In this document: in pieces, positions 14,507 through 21,889 of the stretch
Layout: each line of letters begins with the position of its first letter
How positions within the stretch are numbered: position 1 is the stretch's first letter
Assembly (NCBI RefSeq): GCF_042678305.1
Contig: NZ_JBHUDT010000002.1
From: Gelatiniphilus marinus
GTDB lineage: Bacteria > Bacteroidota > Bacteroidia > Flavobacteriales > Flavobacteriaceae
Length of the DNA: 64,000 nucleotides
Direction: 5' to 3' (one strand)
Program-made: the position numbers and the translations under genes
Notes under the pieces: model-generated
The model's database searches: none
What the model was told of the DNA's origin: nothing
What the model saw: only the letters and a program-made list of their open reading frames with translations

Positions 14507-16801
14507 ATGAAAGTCTGTATTGCCGAAAAACCAAGTGTAGCCCGCGAAATTGCGTCTGTTTTAGGCGCAAATACCAAGCGCGAAGGTTTTTACGAAGGCA
14601 ATGGCTATGCCGTAACTTATACTTTTGGGCATTTATGCACGCTAAAAGAGCCTAACGATTACAAACCCTATTGGAAAAGCTGGGATTTAAACAATCTGCC
14701 CATGCTACCCGAAAAATTCGAAACTAAAGTGGTTGCAAATTCAGGCATACAAAAACAGTTTAAAATTGTAAAAAGTTTATTTGATAAAGCCGATGTAGTT
14801 ATAAATTGTGGCGATGCGGGGCAAGAAGGCGAACTGATACAACGGTGGGTAATGAACGAAGCAAATTATAAAGGCGAAGTACAGCGTTTATGGATTTCGT
14901 CGCTAACCACCGAAGCCATTAAAGAAGGTTTTGAAAACCTAAAACCAGCAACCCAATACGATAATTTATACTACGCAGGATTTTCCAGAGCCATAGGCGA
15001 TTGGTTGTTGGGCATGAATGCCACCAGGTTATACACCGTAAAACACGGCGGTTATAAACAAGTATTATCGGTTGGTCGTGTGCAAACACCAACCTTGGCC
15101 ATGGTTGTAAACCGATTTAAAGACATTGAAAACTTTAAGCCACAACCCTATTGGGAGTTACAAACCCTATATCGCGATACGCTTTTTAGTTATGAAGACG
15201 GGCGTTTTCTTAAAAAAGAAGACGGCGAAGCTTTAGCCAATAAAGTAAAGGAAAGCGATTTTGAAATTGAGTCTATTACCAAAAAAAAGGGTAAAGAATA
15301 TGCCCCAAAACTGTTCGATTTAACAGGACTGCAAGTGTATTGCAATACCAAGTTTGGGTTTTCGGCCGATGAAACCTTAAAGATTGTCCAAAAGTTGTAC
15401 GAGCAAAAAGTAGTAACCTATCCCAGAGTAGATACCACTTTTTTGCCAAACGATGTATATCCAAAGGTTGCTGGGATTCTTCAAAAACTAACCAATTATT
15501 CAAAATTAACACAACCGCTTTTAGCTAAAAAAATAAAAAAATCGAGTCGGGTTTTTAACGATAAAAAAGTTACCGATCACCATGCCATTATCCCTACGGG
15601 TATTCAAATAAATTTGCAATATAACCAACAACAAGTTTACGATATTATTGTAAAACGATTTATAGCGGTTTTTTATGATGATTGTACGGTATCGAACACA
15701 ACGGTTTTGGGGAACGCAGCAAAAGTAATTTTTAAAACTACGGGAAAAGAAATTATAGAAAAAGGCTGGCGCATCGTTTTTGAAAACCCGAATGCTAAAG
15801 AAAAAGAATCGGGTATTTTGCCAACCTTTACAAAAGGCGAAAAAGGTCCACACGAACCTTCGTTTTTAGAAAAAGAAACCAAACCACCCAAGCAATTTAC
15901 CGAAGCCTCGTTATTGCGCGCTATGGAAACCGCTGGCAAACAGGTGGACGATGAAGAGTTGCGCGATTTAATGAAAGAAAACGGTATAGGGCGACCATCA
16001 ACCCGAGCCAATATTATAGAAACACTTTTTAGGCGGCAATACATAAAACGGAATAAAAAACAAGTACTGCCAACGGTAACGGGTATTCAGTTGATAGATA
16101 CGATTCAAAACAAATTATTAAAATCGGCCGAATTAACAGGCTCCTGGGAAAAGCAATTAAAAGATATTGAAAAAGGTGAGTTTAGCGCAGCCGCTTTTAT
16201 AAAAAACATGAAGCGTATGGTAGATGCCTTGGTGTACGAAGTACGTAGCGAAACCAAGCGCGCCAACATTTCGCAAGCAATCGTAATAAAAAACAGAGCC
16301 AAAAAACCAGCAACCAAAAAGCAAGCCGGAATTACTTCCCAAATTTGTCCTAAATGTAAAAAAGGACAGCTTGTTAAAGGAAAAACCGCCTACGGTTGCA
16401 GTGCTTTTAAATCGGGTTGCAACTTTGTACTGCCATTTAAATTCGCCAATAAAAAAGTATCAGAAAAACAATTTATAAGATTACTGGAAAAAGGAAGCAC
16501 CGTAAATTTAAAAGGCTTTAAAACAGAAGCCGGAACTGTTGAGGGTTTGCTTCGGTTTGATGAGGGTTTCAACTTAAAATTAGAACCTAGATCAACTTCC
16601 GCGAAAGCGAAAACAGACGAATTAATTTGTCCGAAATGCAAAAAAGGAACCGTTATAAAAGGTAAAACCGCTTACGGATGCAGTGCTTATAAATTAGGAT
16701 GCGATTTTAAAATGACTTTTGATGCCGTACGAGCGAAAATAAAAGGGCAAACACCAACAAAAGAATTGGTGCATCGTATTTTAAAAGAGAGTGTGCCTTA
16801 G
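14507..16801 (+). CDS. topB: DNA topoisomerase III (type IA)
   Basis: ATP-independent single-strand passage enzyme that decatenates replication and recombination intermediates. The TOPRIM start is intact (MKVCIAEKPSVAREIA, then NCGDAGQEGELI). The active-site tyrosine is residue 305 in VVTYPRVDT, and RDLMKENGIGRPSTRA is the conserved type IA segment. The 764 residues end with two zinc-ribbon-like topoisomerase repeats (CPKCKKGQLVKGKTAYGCSA... and CPKCKKGTVIKGKTAYGCSA...) around 610-640 and 705-735, separated by a Cys-less repeat. Topo III rather than Topo I is favoured by the N-terminal sequence and size. Confidence 0.93.
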   Translation: MKVCIAEKPSVAREIASVLGANTKREGFYEGNGYAVTYTFGHLCTLKEPNDYKPYWKSWDLNNLPMLPEKFETKVVANSGIQKQFKIVKSLFDKADVVINCGDAGQEGELIQRWVMNEANYKGEVQRLWISSLTTEAIKEGFENLKPATQYDNLYYAGFSRAIGDWLLGMNATRLYTVKHGGYKQVLSVGRVQTPTLAMVVNRFKDIENFKPQPYWELQTLYRDTLFSYEDGRFLKKEDGEALANKVKESDFEIESITKKKGKEYAPKLFDLTGLQVYCNTKFGFSADETLKIVQKLYEQKVVTYPRVDTTFLPNDVYPKVAGILQKLTNYSKLTQPLLAKKIKKSSRVFNDKKVTDHHAIIPTGIQINLQYNQQQVYDIIVKRFIAVFYDDCTVSNTTVLGNAAKVIFKTTGKEIIEKGWRIVFENPNAKEKESGILPTFTKGEKGPHEPSFLEKETKPPKQFTEASLLRAMETAGKQVDDEELRDLMKENGIGRPSTRANIIETLFRRQYIKRNKKQVLPTVTGIQLIDTIQNKLLKSAELTGSWEKQLKDIEKGEFSAAAFIKNMKRMVDALVYEVRSETKRANISQAIVIKNRAKKPATKKQAGITSQICPKCKKGQLVKGKTAYGCSAFKSGCNFVLPFKFANKKVSEKQFIRLLEKGSTVNLKGFKTEAGTVEGLLRFDEGFNLKLEPRSTSAKAKTDELICPKCKKGTVIKGKTAYGCSAYKLGCDFKMTFDAVRAKIKGQTPTKELVHRILKESVP

Positions 16802-16828
16802 TGAGTTTGATAATTAATTTTTAAATAG

Positions 16829-17434
16829 ATGAAGAAATATATTTTATGGATAATAGTTTGCGTAACATTTTACAGCTGTGCCCAGGGTAAAAAGCCGGTT
16901 TTGGGCGAAACCGAACACCAGAAAGCGCAAAACGCTTATTTTAAAGATGCCACAACATCGCCTTTAAAAGATAAAGACAGAAAGCAATTTAAGGGATTGG
17001 ATTTTTTTAAGTTCGATTCTACTTACGTGGTTACCGCACGTTTTAAAAGAACACCAAACGAACCCATTTTTAAAATGAAAACCACCACAGATAGAACACC
17101 AGAATATGTTAAATATGGCGAGCTGAATTTTAATTTAAAAGGAAAAAATTTTAAGCTAAATATTTACCAAAACCAAGGATTGATAGAAACCGAAGGTTAC
17201 GAAGATTATTTGTTTCTGCCTTTTTTAGATGAAACCAACGGCTTGGAAAGTTATGGTGGCGGACGCTATATTGATGCCAGAATACCCAAAGGCGATACCA
17301 TAATAATAGATTTTAACAAAGCTTATAACCCATATTGCGCTTATAACGAAAAATATTCTTGCCCCATAGTACCACGTAAAAATTACTTAAAAACAAGCAT
17401 TGAAGCTGGTGTTAAAGCTTTTGGGAAGTATTGA
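16829..17434 (+). CDS. DUF1684 lipoprotein
   Basis: 201 residues. A lipobox (FYSC-AQ, Cys 17) ends the signal peptide, so it should be a lipid-anchored periplasmic or surface protein. The body carries features of the DUF1684 family: 'SPL-DKDR..F-GL-FF-', 'EYVKYGELNFNLKGK-F-L-IYQ', 'LFLPF-DETNG-ESYGGGRYID' and the C-terminal 'NPYCAYNEKYSCPI-P--N-L---I-AG'. The biochemical role of DUF1684 is unknown. It starts 27 bp after topB and may be co-transcribed with it. Its stop is followed within 12 bp by the left end of an inserted module. Confidence 0.88.
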   Translation: MKKYILWIIVCVTFYSCAQGKKPVLGETEHQKAQNAYFKDATTSPLKDKDRKQFKGLDFFKFDSTYVVTARFKRTPNEPIFKMKTTTDRTPEYVKYGELNFNLKGKNFKLNIYQNQGLIETEGYEDYLFLPFLDETNGLESYGGGRYIDARIPKGDTIIIDFNKAYNPYCAYNEKYSCPIVPRKNYLKTSIEAGVKAFGKY

Positions 17435-17445
17435 GGTTTTAGGGG

Positions 17446-17589
17446 TTCGTTTACCGGTTTAGGCTATGAGCTGTTGCGTGAATTTAGCCAAAACCGTTAC
17501 AAGTACAAACTGAAATAGGAAAAATCAGAGATTTTTCCGTGTAGGCACAGACCTAGCAATAAATTATTGCCGTTGTTGCCAACTGTACT
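17446..17589. repeat. Left end element (B) of accessory module 1
   Basis: It begins with TTCGTTTACCGGT (17446-17458), similar to the left end of module 2 (TTCGTTTAACGGT at 37932), and both continue with a related GCGTG(C)AA(A/T)TTAGC block. It contains the palindrome GCAATAA-A-TTATTGC around 17557-17571 and an inverted GGAAAAATC...TTTTTCC, and it ends with CCGTTGTTGCCAACTG. The whole is rich in imperfect dyads, as are integron attC sites, but it lacks strict attC core boxes. Confidence 0.5.
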
Positions 17590-17677
17590 TTTAAATCAGT
17601 TTAGACGTTCATTGACATACTGAAAACTTTGTTTTTTTCGAGGGAAGGCAGATTGCTGACAGTAGGAAGCAAAAGAA

Positions 17678-18139
17678 TTACTCTTTATCTTTAGATTGGA
17701 ATATTTTACCTAAAACAAAGATACTGGCAAGTCCAATTACTGTTGTAGTTCCTAATGCTATTGCAAGAGTTTCGTGTCCTTCTGTTGCTAAATAAACAGT
17801 TGAAGCAATACAAAGAAGGGCTAAAGTAAAACCAAAAATTTGACCACGACCACTTTGTTTTATTTGTTTTTTTATAGCAAAATCTTCTAAATTCATACGA
17901 TGTTTAGATTGATTTTCTGCCATTTTAACAACTCTTTCAGCACCGTCTTTTACTACATTATTATATTGTTGTAAAACTTCTGGTGAAGGTAATGGTCCAC
18001 TAAAACTTCTTTTGATAGTAAGAACAGAAATTATTTTTTCCTTTTTCTCTTCAGAAATTTCAGGGTCGTTTAATATTTCTTGTATTTCTTGAGGAATATC
18101 ATCTTCTTCTTCGTTGATTGGGTCTAAAGCTTCTGACAT
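17678..18139 (-). CDS. DUF2335 membrane protein
   Basis: 153 residues. An acidic N-terminus (MSEALDPINEEEDDIPQEIQ) precedes the DUF2335 hallmark 'FSGPLPSPEVLQQYNNVVKDGAERVVKMAE-Q--HR' (about 46-82). Two transmembrane helices follow (about 100-118 and 125-145: GFTLALLCIASTVYLA and LAIALGTTTVIGLASIFVLG). The family is widespread, small and uncharacterised, and often in variable or phage-related regions. The preceding gene ends 1 bp upstream of this start, so the two are translationally linked. It is the second gene of accessory module 1. Confidence 0.85.
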   Translation of the reverse strand: MSEALDPINEEEDDIPQEIQEILNDPEISEEKKEKIISVLTIKRSFSGPLPSPEVLQQYNNVVKDGAERVVKMAENQSKHRMNLEDFAIKKQIKQSGRGQIFGFTLALLCIASTVYLATEGHETLAIALGTTTVIGLASIFVLGKIFQSKDKE

Positions 18140-18140
18140 T

Positions 18141-18365
18141 TTATTTTAAGGAAAGTTCTTTTTTAACGTTTTTGATAGCTTTTTCAATGTCTTGTCCGAC
18201 TACTCCCCAATCTGATTGTATAGCTTTAAAATCAGCTTCTAAAGAAGTCTTTGAGGTATTAAACTTATAGTAATTACCAAATACATTAAAAGCACTACCC
18301 ATTCCAATAAAAAATGAACTTTTAGGGAATAAGAAATCAGTTCTGTACTTACGAATTTTAGTCAT
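18141..18365 (-). CDS. Small partner of the DUF2335 protein
   Basis: 74 residues, soluble, no known domain (MTKIRKYRTDFLFPKSSF..., ...ADFKAIQSDWGVVGQDIEKA). I recall proteins of this size and pattern (FL-P-S-F--GMGS--N--GNY--FN-S-S--EAD--AI-SDW--VG-D) encoded directly before DUF2335 genes in other bacteria, suggesting a conserved pair. The start is preceded by TAACTTTG (minus strand, 18418-18411), a good -7 box. It is the first gene of module 1 and overlaps nothing. Function unknown. Confidence 0.7.
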   Translation of the reverse strand: MTKIRKYRTDFLFPKSSFFIGMGSAFNVFGNYYKFNTSKTSLEADFKAIQSDWGVVGQDIEKAIKNVKKELSLK

Positions 18366-18744
18366 TTTTAAAACTATTATTTGTTTATAAGTTTGTTGTA
18401 TTTGTTAATACAAAGTTACAATATAATAAAATATTATTTATTTAATTATAAGTTAAATTATATGTAAGACTATTTAATACCTCATAAGGTACATTATTTA
18501 ATTCATATATTAAAACGTTATGTGTTAAAGTATATTATAAATTATATCCGCAAACAAGCAAAAAAAAGCGTCGGAAAAAATAAAGAGATTTCAGTAAGTC
18601 AGATTATTGGGTGCGAGTAAATTAGTATTGTTGCCAATGGTTCGCGGATATGCGCCTGTTTCAATGGCTTATATCCGACGGTAAACCAAGATAGCTGAAA
18701 TTTTTTACAAAGTCAAGTTTTACGGCCAAACTAATGTTATGGCA
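18366..18744. other. Non-coding part of module 1 up to aspA
   Basis: No gene. 18366-18570 is very AT-rich and holds the module promoter. At 18542-18558 TTATATCCGCAAACAAG looks like a partial copy of the inner part of the end element. 18630-18719 is the right end element. Confidence 0.5.
18630..18719. repeat. Right end element (C) of accessory module 1
   Basis: A roughly 90-bp element homologous to 39912-40001. The two share a 31-bp identical core (18646-18676 here, 39929-39959 there) that can fold as GGATAT..GCC-loop-GGC..ATATCC, plus ACAAAGTCAAGT (18707-18718). Next to the core the inverted outer motif reads, on the minus strand, TTGGTTTACCGT (18689-18678). This matches the ACC variant at the left end of the same module. 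Confidence 0.65.
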
Positions 18745-20163
18745 TTACTTATGTAAAGTCGCCGTATATTTAGGATGCATTAAATTATCTGCACTTAAAA
18801 TTTTATCTAATTCTTCTTCAGAAAGCAGCTCTTTCTCGAGTATCAATTCCCGAATAGATTTTCCGGTAGCAACCGCTTCTTTTCCTATAATATCGCCCAT
18901 GTGATGACCAATGTACGGGTTTAAGAACGTTATAATTCCTACTGAATTGAACACCATTTGTCTTGTATGTTCTGCATTGGCGGTAATGCCCGAAACGCAT
19001 TTATTGGCCAATGTTATGCAAGCATTTGATAATAATTCTATAGACTCGAACATGCATTGTGCAATTACAGGTTCCATAACATTTAACTGTAATTGGCCAG
19101 CTTCGGCAGCAAAAGATATGGCCACATCGTTACCAATTATTTTGTAGCATACCTGATTTACAACTTCTGGGATTACAGGGTTTACCTTTGCAGGCATTAT
19201 GGAAGATCCGGCTTGCATTTCTGGTAAGTTAATTTCGTTTAAACCGCAGCGGGGACCAGAGGACAATAATCGTAAATCATTACAAATCTTCGATAATTTT
19301 ACAGCGGTTCTTTTAAGGCCTCCAGAAATCATAACATAAGCACCACAATCTGAAGTGGCTTCAATTAAATTTTCTGCCTTTACAAAACTGGCCTTTGTGT
19401 ATTGTTGAAGAAAACCAATGGATAATTCTGTAAAACCTTCGGGTGCATTTACGCCTGTGCCAATGGCTGTAGCTCCTAAATTCACTTCTAAAATAAGATC
19501 GCGACAACGTTTCAAGCTTTTGGTTTCTTCTTTTAGATTTGCAGACCAAGCTCCAAACTCATCTCCTAAAGACATGGGTACGGCATCTTGTAACTGTGTT
19601 CTGCCCATTTTCAAAACGTTTTTAAAGTCTGCCGCTTTTTTGTCTAATGTTGTAGTTAACACATTTGTTTTTTCCAGTAAGTGATTAATGTAATAATAAA
19701 TGGCAACCCTAAACCCTGTTGGGTAGGCATCGTTTGTAGATTGCGATCTGTTTACATGGTCGTTGGGGTTTATAATATTATAACTCCCTTTCTCGTATCC
19801 TTTTAGCGTTAAAGCAACATTGGCAATAACTTCGTTAGTGTTCATGTTTACCGAGGTTCCAGCGCCACCCTGAAATACATCTGATGGAAAGTACTTAACG
19901 TACTTTTCTAGGTTTTCCAGTATTTCATTACAAGCTTCAATAATCATGTCTGCTTTATCTGCTGGAATTGTGCCTATTTCTTTATTTGCAGCTGCACAAG
20001 CTTTTTTTGTAATAACCATGCCTTTTATAAAAAAAGGATAATCGCCAATTACAGATTGCGATATTTTAAAATTATTTACGGCGCGTTGGGTATGCACGCC
20101 ATATAATAAATCGTTGTTTAGTTTTAAATCGCCTAGTAAATCGGTTTCTATTCTTGTTTTCAT
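18745..20163 (-). CDS. aspA: Aspartate ammonia-lyase
   Basis: Reversible deamination of L-aspartate to fumarate and ammonia, cytoplasmic, feeding the TCA cycle. The 472 residues match the fumarase/aspartase superfamily: the N-terminal 'RIETD-LG', the substrate-binding TSVNMNTNEVIAN, the INPNDHVNRSQSTND block, and the mobile-loop signature GSSIMPAKVNPVIPE with the catalytic Ser. NPND-VN-SQSTND with 'DVFQGGAGTS' favours aspartase over fumarase (class II fumarase has slightly different loops). It lies between module 1 and the crcB operon, and no clear TAnnTTTG box is seen. Confidence 0.92.
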   Translation of the reverse strand: MKTRIETDLLGDLKLNNDLLYGVHTQRAVNNFKISQSVIGDYPFFIKGMVITKKACAAANKEIGTIPADKADMIIEACNEILENLEKYVKYFPSDVFQGGAGTSVNMNTNEVIANVALTLKGYEKGSYNIINPNDHVNRSQSTNDAYPTGFRVAIYYYINHLLEKTNVLTTTLDKKAADFKNVLKMGRTQLQDAVPMSLGDEFGAWSANLKEETKSLKRCRDLILEVNLGATAIGTGVNAPEGFTELSIGFLQQYTKASFVKAENLIEATSDCGAYVMISGGLKRTAVKLSKICNDLRLLSSGPRCGLNEINLPEMQAGSSIMPAKVNPVIPEVVNQVCYKIIGNDVAISFAAEAGQLQLNVMEPVIAQCMFESIELLSNACITLANKCVSGITANAEHTRQMVFNSVGIITFLNPYIGHHMGDIIGKEAVATGKSIRELILEKELLSEEELDKILSADNLMHPKYTATLHK

Positions 20164-20205
20164 GAGGTCTTATTTTTTATTATATCTTTTTTAAGATTTT
20201 ATGGT

Positions 20206-20313
20206 TTAATTGAAGCTAGCAAAACCCTGTAAATCCTTAACCCAATAATGCGGGTTGTATATTGGTTTTGCAGCTATATTCTTGTAGTATTTAATAATGG
20301 GCACATGTATCAT
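20206..20313 (-). CDS. Possible 35-residue protein coupled to crcB
   Basis: The ATG at 20313 overlaps the crcB TGA stop as ATGA, the classical coupling arrangement. It encodes 35 residues (MIHVPIIKYYKNIAAKPIYN..., ending GFASFN) of non-repetitive composition including Trp, His and Tyr, unlike random AT-rich spacer. No family is recognised. It could be a genuine microprotein or the leftover end of a lost gene. Confidence 0.3.
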   Translation of the reverse strand: MIHVPIIKYYKNIAAKPIYNPHYWVKDLQGFASFN

Positions 20314-20675
20314 TTTACCAAAAAGAGCCCTAAAAAAACGGCCAAAAAGCCTATTGCAAAACTCGCAATCGTGTATAAAGCAAAGCTTGTAAAATCGCCA
20401 GATTTTAAAAATACATGGTTTTCGTAAGCAAAAGTAGAAAAGGTTGTAAAGCCACCGCAAAACCCAGTTGCCAAAAGCAAGGTCTGGCTTTGGGATAAGC
20501 TGTTGTTTTTTGCGGCCAAACCTAAAATTATACCAATAAGCAAGCTGCCAATAATGTTTGCGGCAAATGTGCCGTAGGGTATTCCTGTTTCGGTGGAGTT
20601 TAAATATTTACCAATTATAAAGCGTAACATGCTCCCAAGGCCACCGCCAACAAAAACCAATACTAGTTGCTTCAT
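20310..20675 (-). CDS. crcB: Fluoride ion channel CrcB/Fluc
   Basis: 121-residue four-helix membrane protein that forms a dual-topology dimer and exports fluoride. It shows the N-terminal GGGLGSMLRFIIG, the pore motif GTFAANIIGSLLIG and the signature GFCGGFTTFSTFAYE with the phenylalanines of the fluoride track. Length is normal. No fluoride riboswitch is apparent in front; it lies 8 bp downstream of the SRPBCC/GyrI-like gene and should be transcribed with it. Confidence 0.93.
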   Translation of the reverse strand: MKQLVLVFVGGGLGSMLRFIIGKYLNSTETGIPYGTFAANIIGSLLIGIILGLAAKNNSLSQSQTLLLATGFCGGFTTFSTFAYENHVFLKSGDFTSFALYTIASFAIGFLAVFLGLFLVK

Positions 20676-20683
20676 TTATTTAG

Positions 20684-21712
20684 TTATTCTTTTATAGGAA
20701 TATAAATTTCGGTTACCCAATTGGCAGGATTGGGTACATTGTCGGGGTCTGTTTGGTAAATTTCAAAAGGAAACATATCCGATTGCTGTATATTGTTTTC
20801 CGCTACATGTTTCTGTGCAGCTTCCCAAGCCTTTGGTAGGTTGGTGTAATTTCCTTTTAAGGTAGTTTTTAATGCTTTGGTTTTGGGCATATAACCACAA
20901 AGTACCTTGCTGTCTCCAGTTACCGTAATTTTGTTTTGTACGGGTATTGCCTGACTCATAATAATACCGCTTTCGGCAGCATCCATGTTGTGGTAAATGG
21001 TAAAAGGCATGCCTTGTTGTTTAATGGATTGGCTAGCCATAAAACGCATAATGTCTCCGTATTGTTGGCCCATTATTTGGCTAATGTTGGCTCCGGTGGC
21101 CGAGGTTGTTTTGTACATGTAAAACCCGCCGCCATATTCGGTAATGCCATCAATGGTTACAGAGTATTTTTTCATGTCTGCATTTATAATGCTATCTAGC
21201 TTAAATAGGCCTCTTTCAAAATCTGCTGCTGTGTTTTCTTCAATAGAACCAGCAAATGTGGTGTACATTTTGGTCATAAAATCTTGCTTGCCTGTCATGT
21301 TCCAGGTTACTTTGGTGCCGGCATCGGTGTTTTCAAAAAACCAGTTTATATTAGATCGAGACTCGAAAGGTTTAATAAATTCAATATGTTGGCTTATTTT
21401 TTTGTCAGTTTCAACAGCAATGGTTTTCATGTTGCCTTCGCCTAAAATTTCACCATTCCAAGCGTAATTACCGTCAACTCCAGATGTTTTTTTGCCAAAA
21501 TTTAACTCTGCGTTGGGCTCTTTTTCTATCCAAGGCGAAAAATCGGGCCAGTTCTTAAAGTCGTTTACTTTGTTAAAAATCATAGATTTGGGCGCTTTAA
21601 TAACCGTACTTCTCGAAAAATCGAATTCATTGGGCTGTACAGCAACATAAATGGCCGTTCCTATTATACCTATAAGCAATAAAAACAGGATGTATTTTAG
21701 TGTTTTCATCAT
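20684..21712 (-). CDS. SRPBCC/GyrI-like ligand-binding protein
   Basis: 342 residues: an N-terminal membrane helix (about 5-24, LKYILFLLLIGIIGTAIYVAV), then a START/polyketide-cyclase-like SRPBCC domain (about 28-180: 'I-APKSMIFNKVNDFKNWPDFSPW', 'WNGEILGEGNM', 'TKVTWNMTGKQDF'), and a C-terminal GyrI-like effector-binding domain (about 190-342, ending 'NWVTEIYIPIKE'). This two-domain membrane-anchored form is common in flavobacteria and its ligand is unknown. The first two codons are both ATG; the second (21709) is an equally good start. First gene of a crcB operon. Confidence 0.8.
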   Translation of the reverse strand: MMKTLKYILFLLLIGIIGTAIYVAVQPNEFDFSRSTVIKAPKSMIFNKVNDFKNWPDFSPWIEKEPNAELNFGKKTSGVDGNYAWNGEILGEGNMKTIAVETDKKISQHIEFIKPFESRSNINWFFENTDAGTKVTWNMTGKQDFMTKMYTTFAGSIEENTAADFERGLFKLDSIINADMKKYSVTIDGITEYGGGFYMYKTTSATGANISQIMGQQYGDIMRFMASQSIKQQGMPFTIYHNMDAAESGIIMSQAIPVQNKITVTGDSKVLCGYMPKTKALKTTLKGNYTNLPKAWEAAQKHVAENNIQQSDMFPFEIYQTDPDNVPNPANWVTEIYIPIKE

Positions 21713-21889
21713 AAAAAATTATGCTAAATATTAAAATTCAAATATAATCATTTTAATCTTTGATTAATAAATTATTACCTTTACCGCTCTAAAATTTTAT
21801 ATTCGGCAATCGAAATGGTTTTTTTTGAATAATCACTATTTTCTGAATTTAACTTGTCTTACAGTACAGTATATCTAAAATTAATATAA

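Noticed and set aside
20164..20205. Fluoride riboswitch near crcB
   Set aside because: crcB is the second gene of its operon, and no conserved riboswitch core was seen before either gene.
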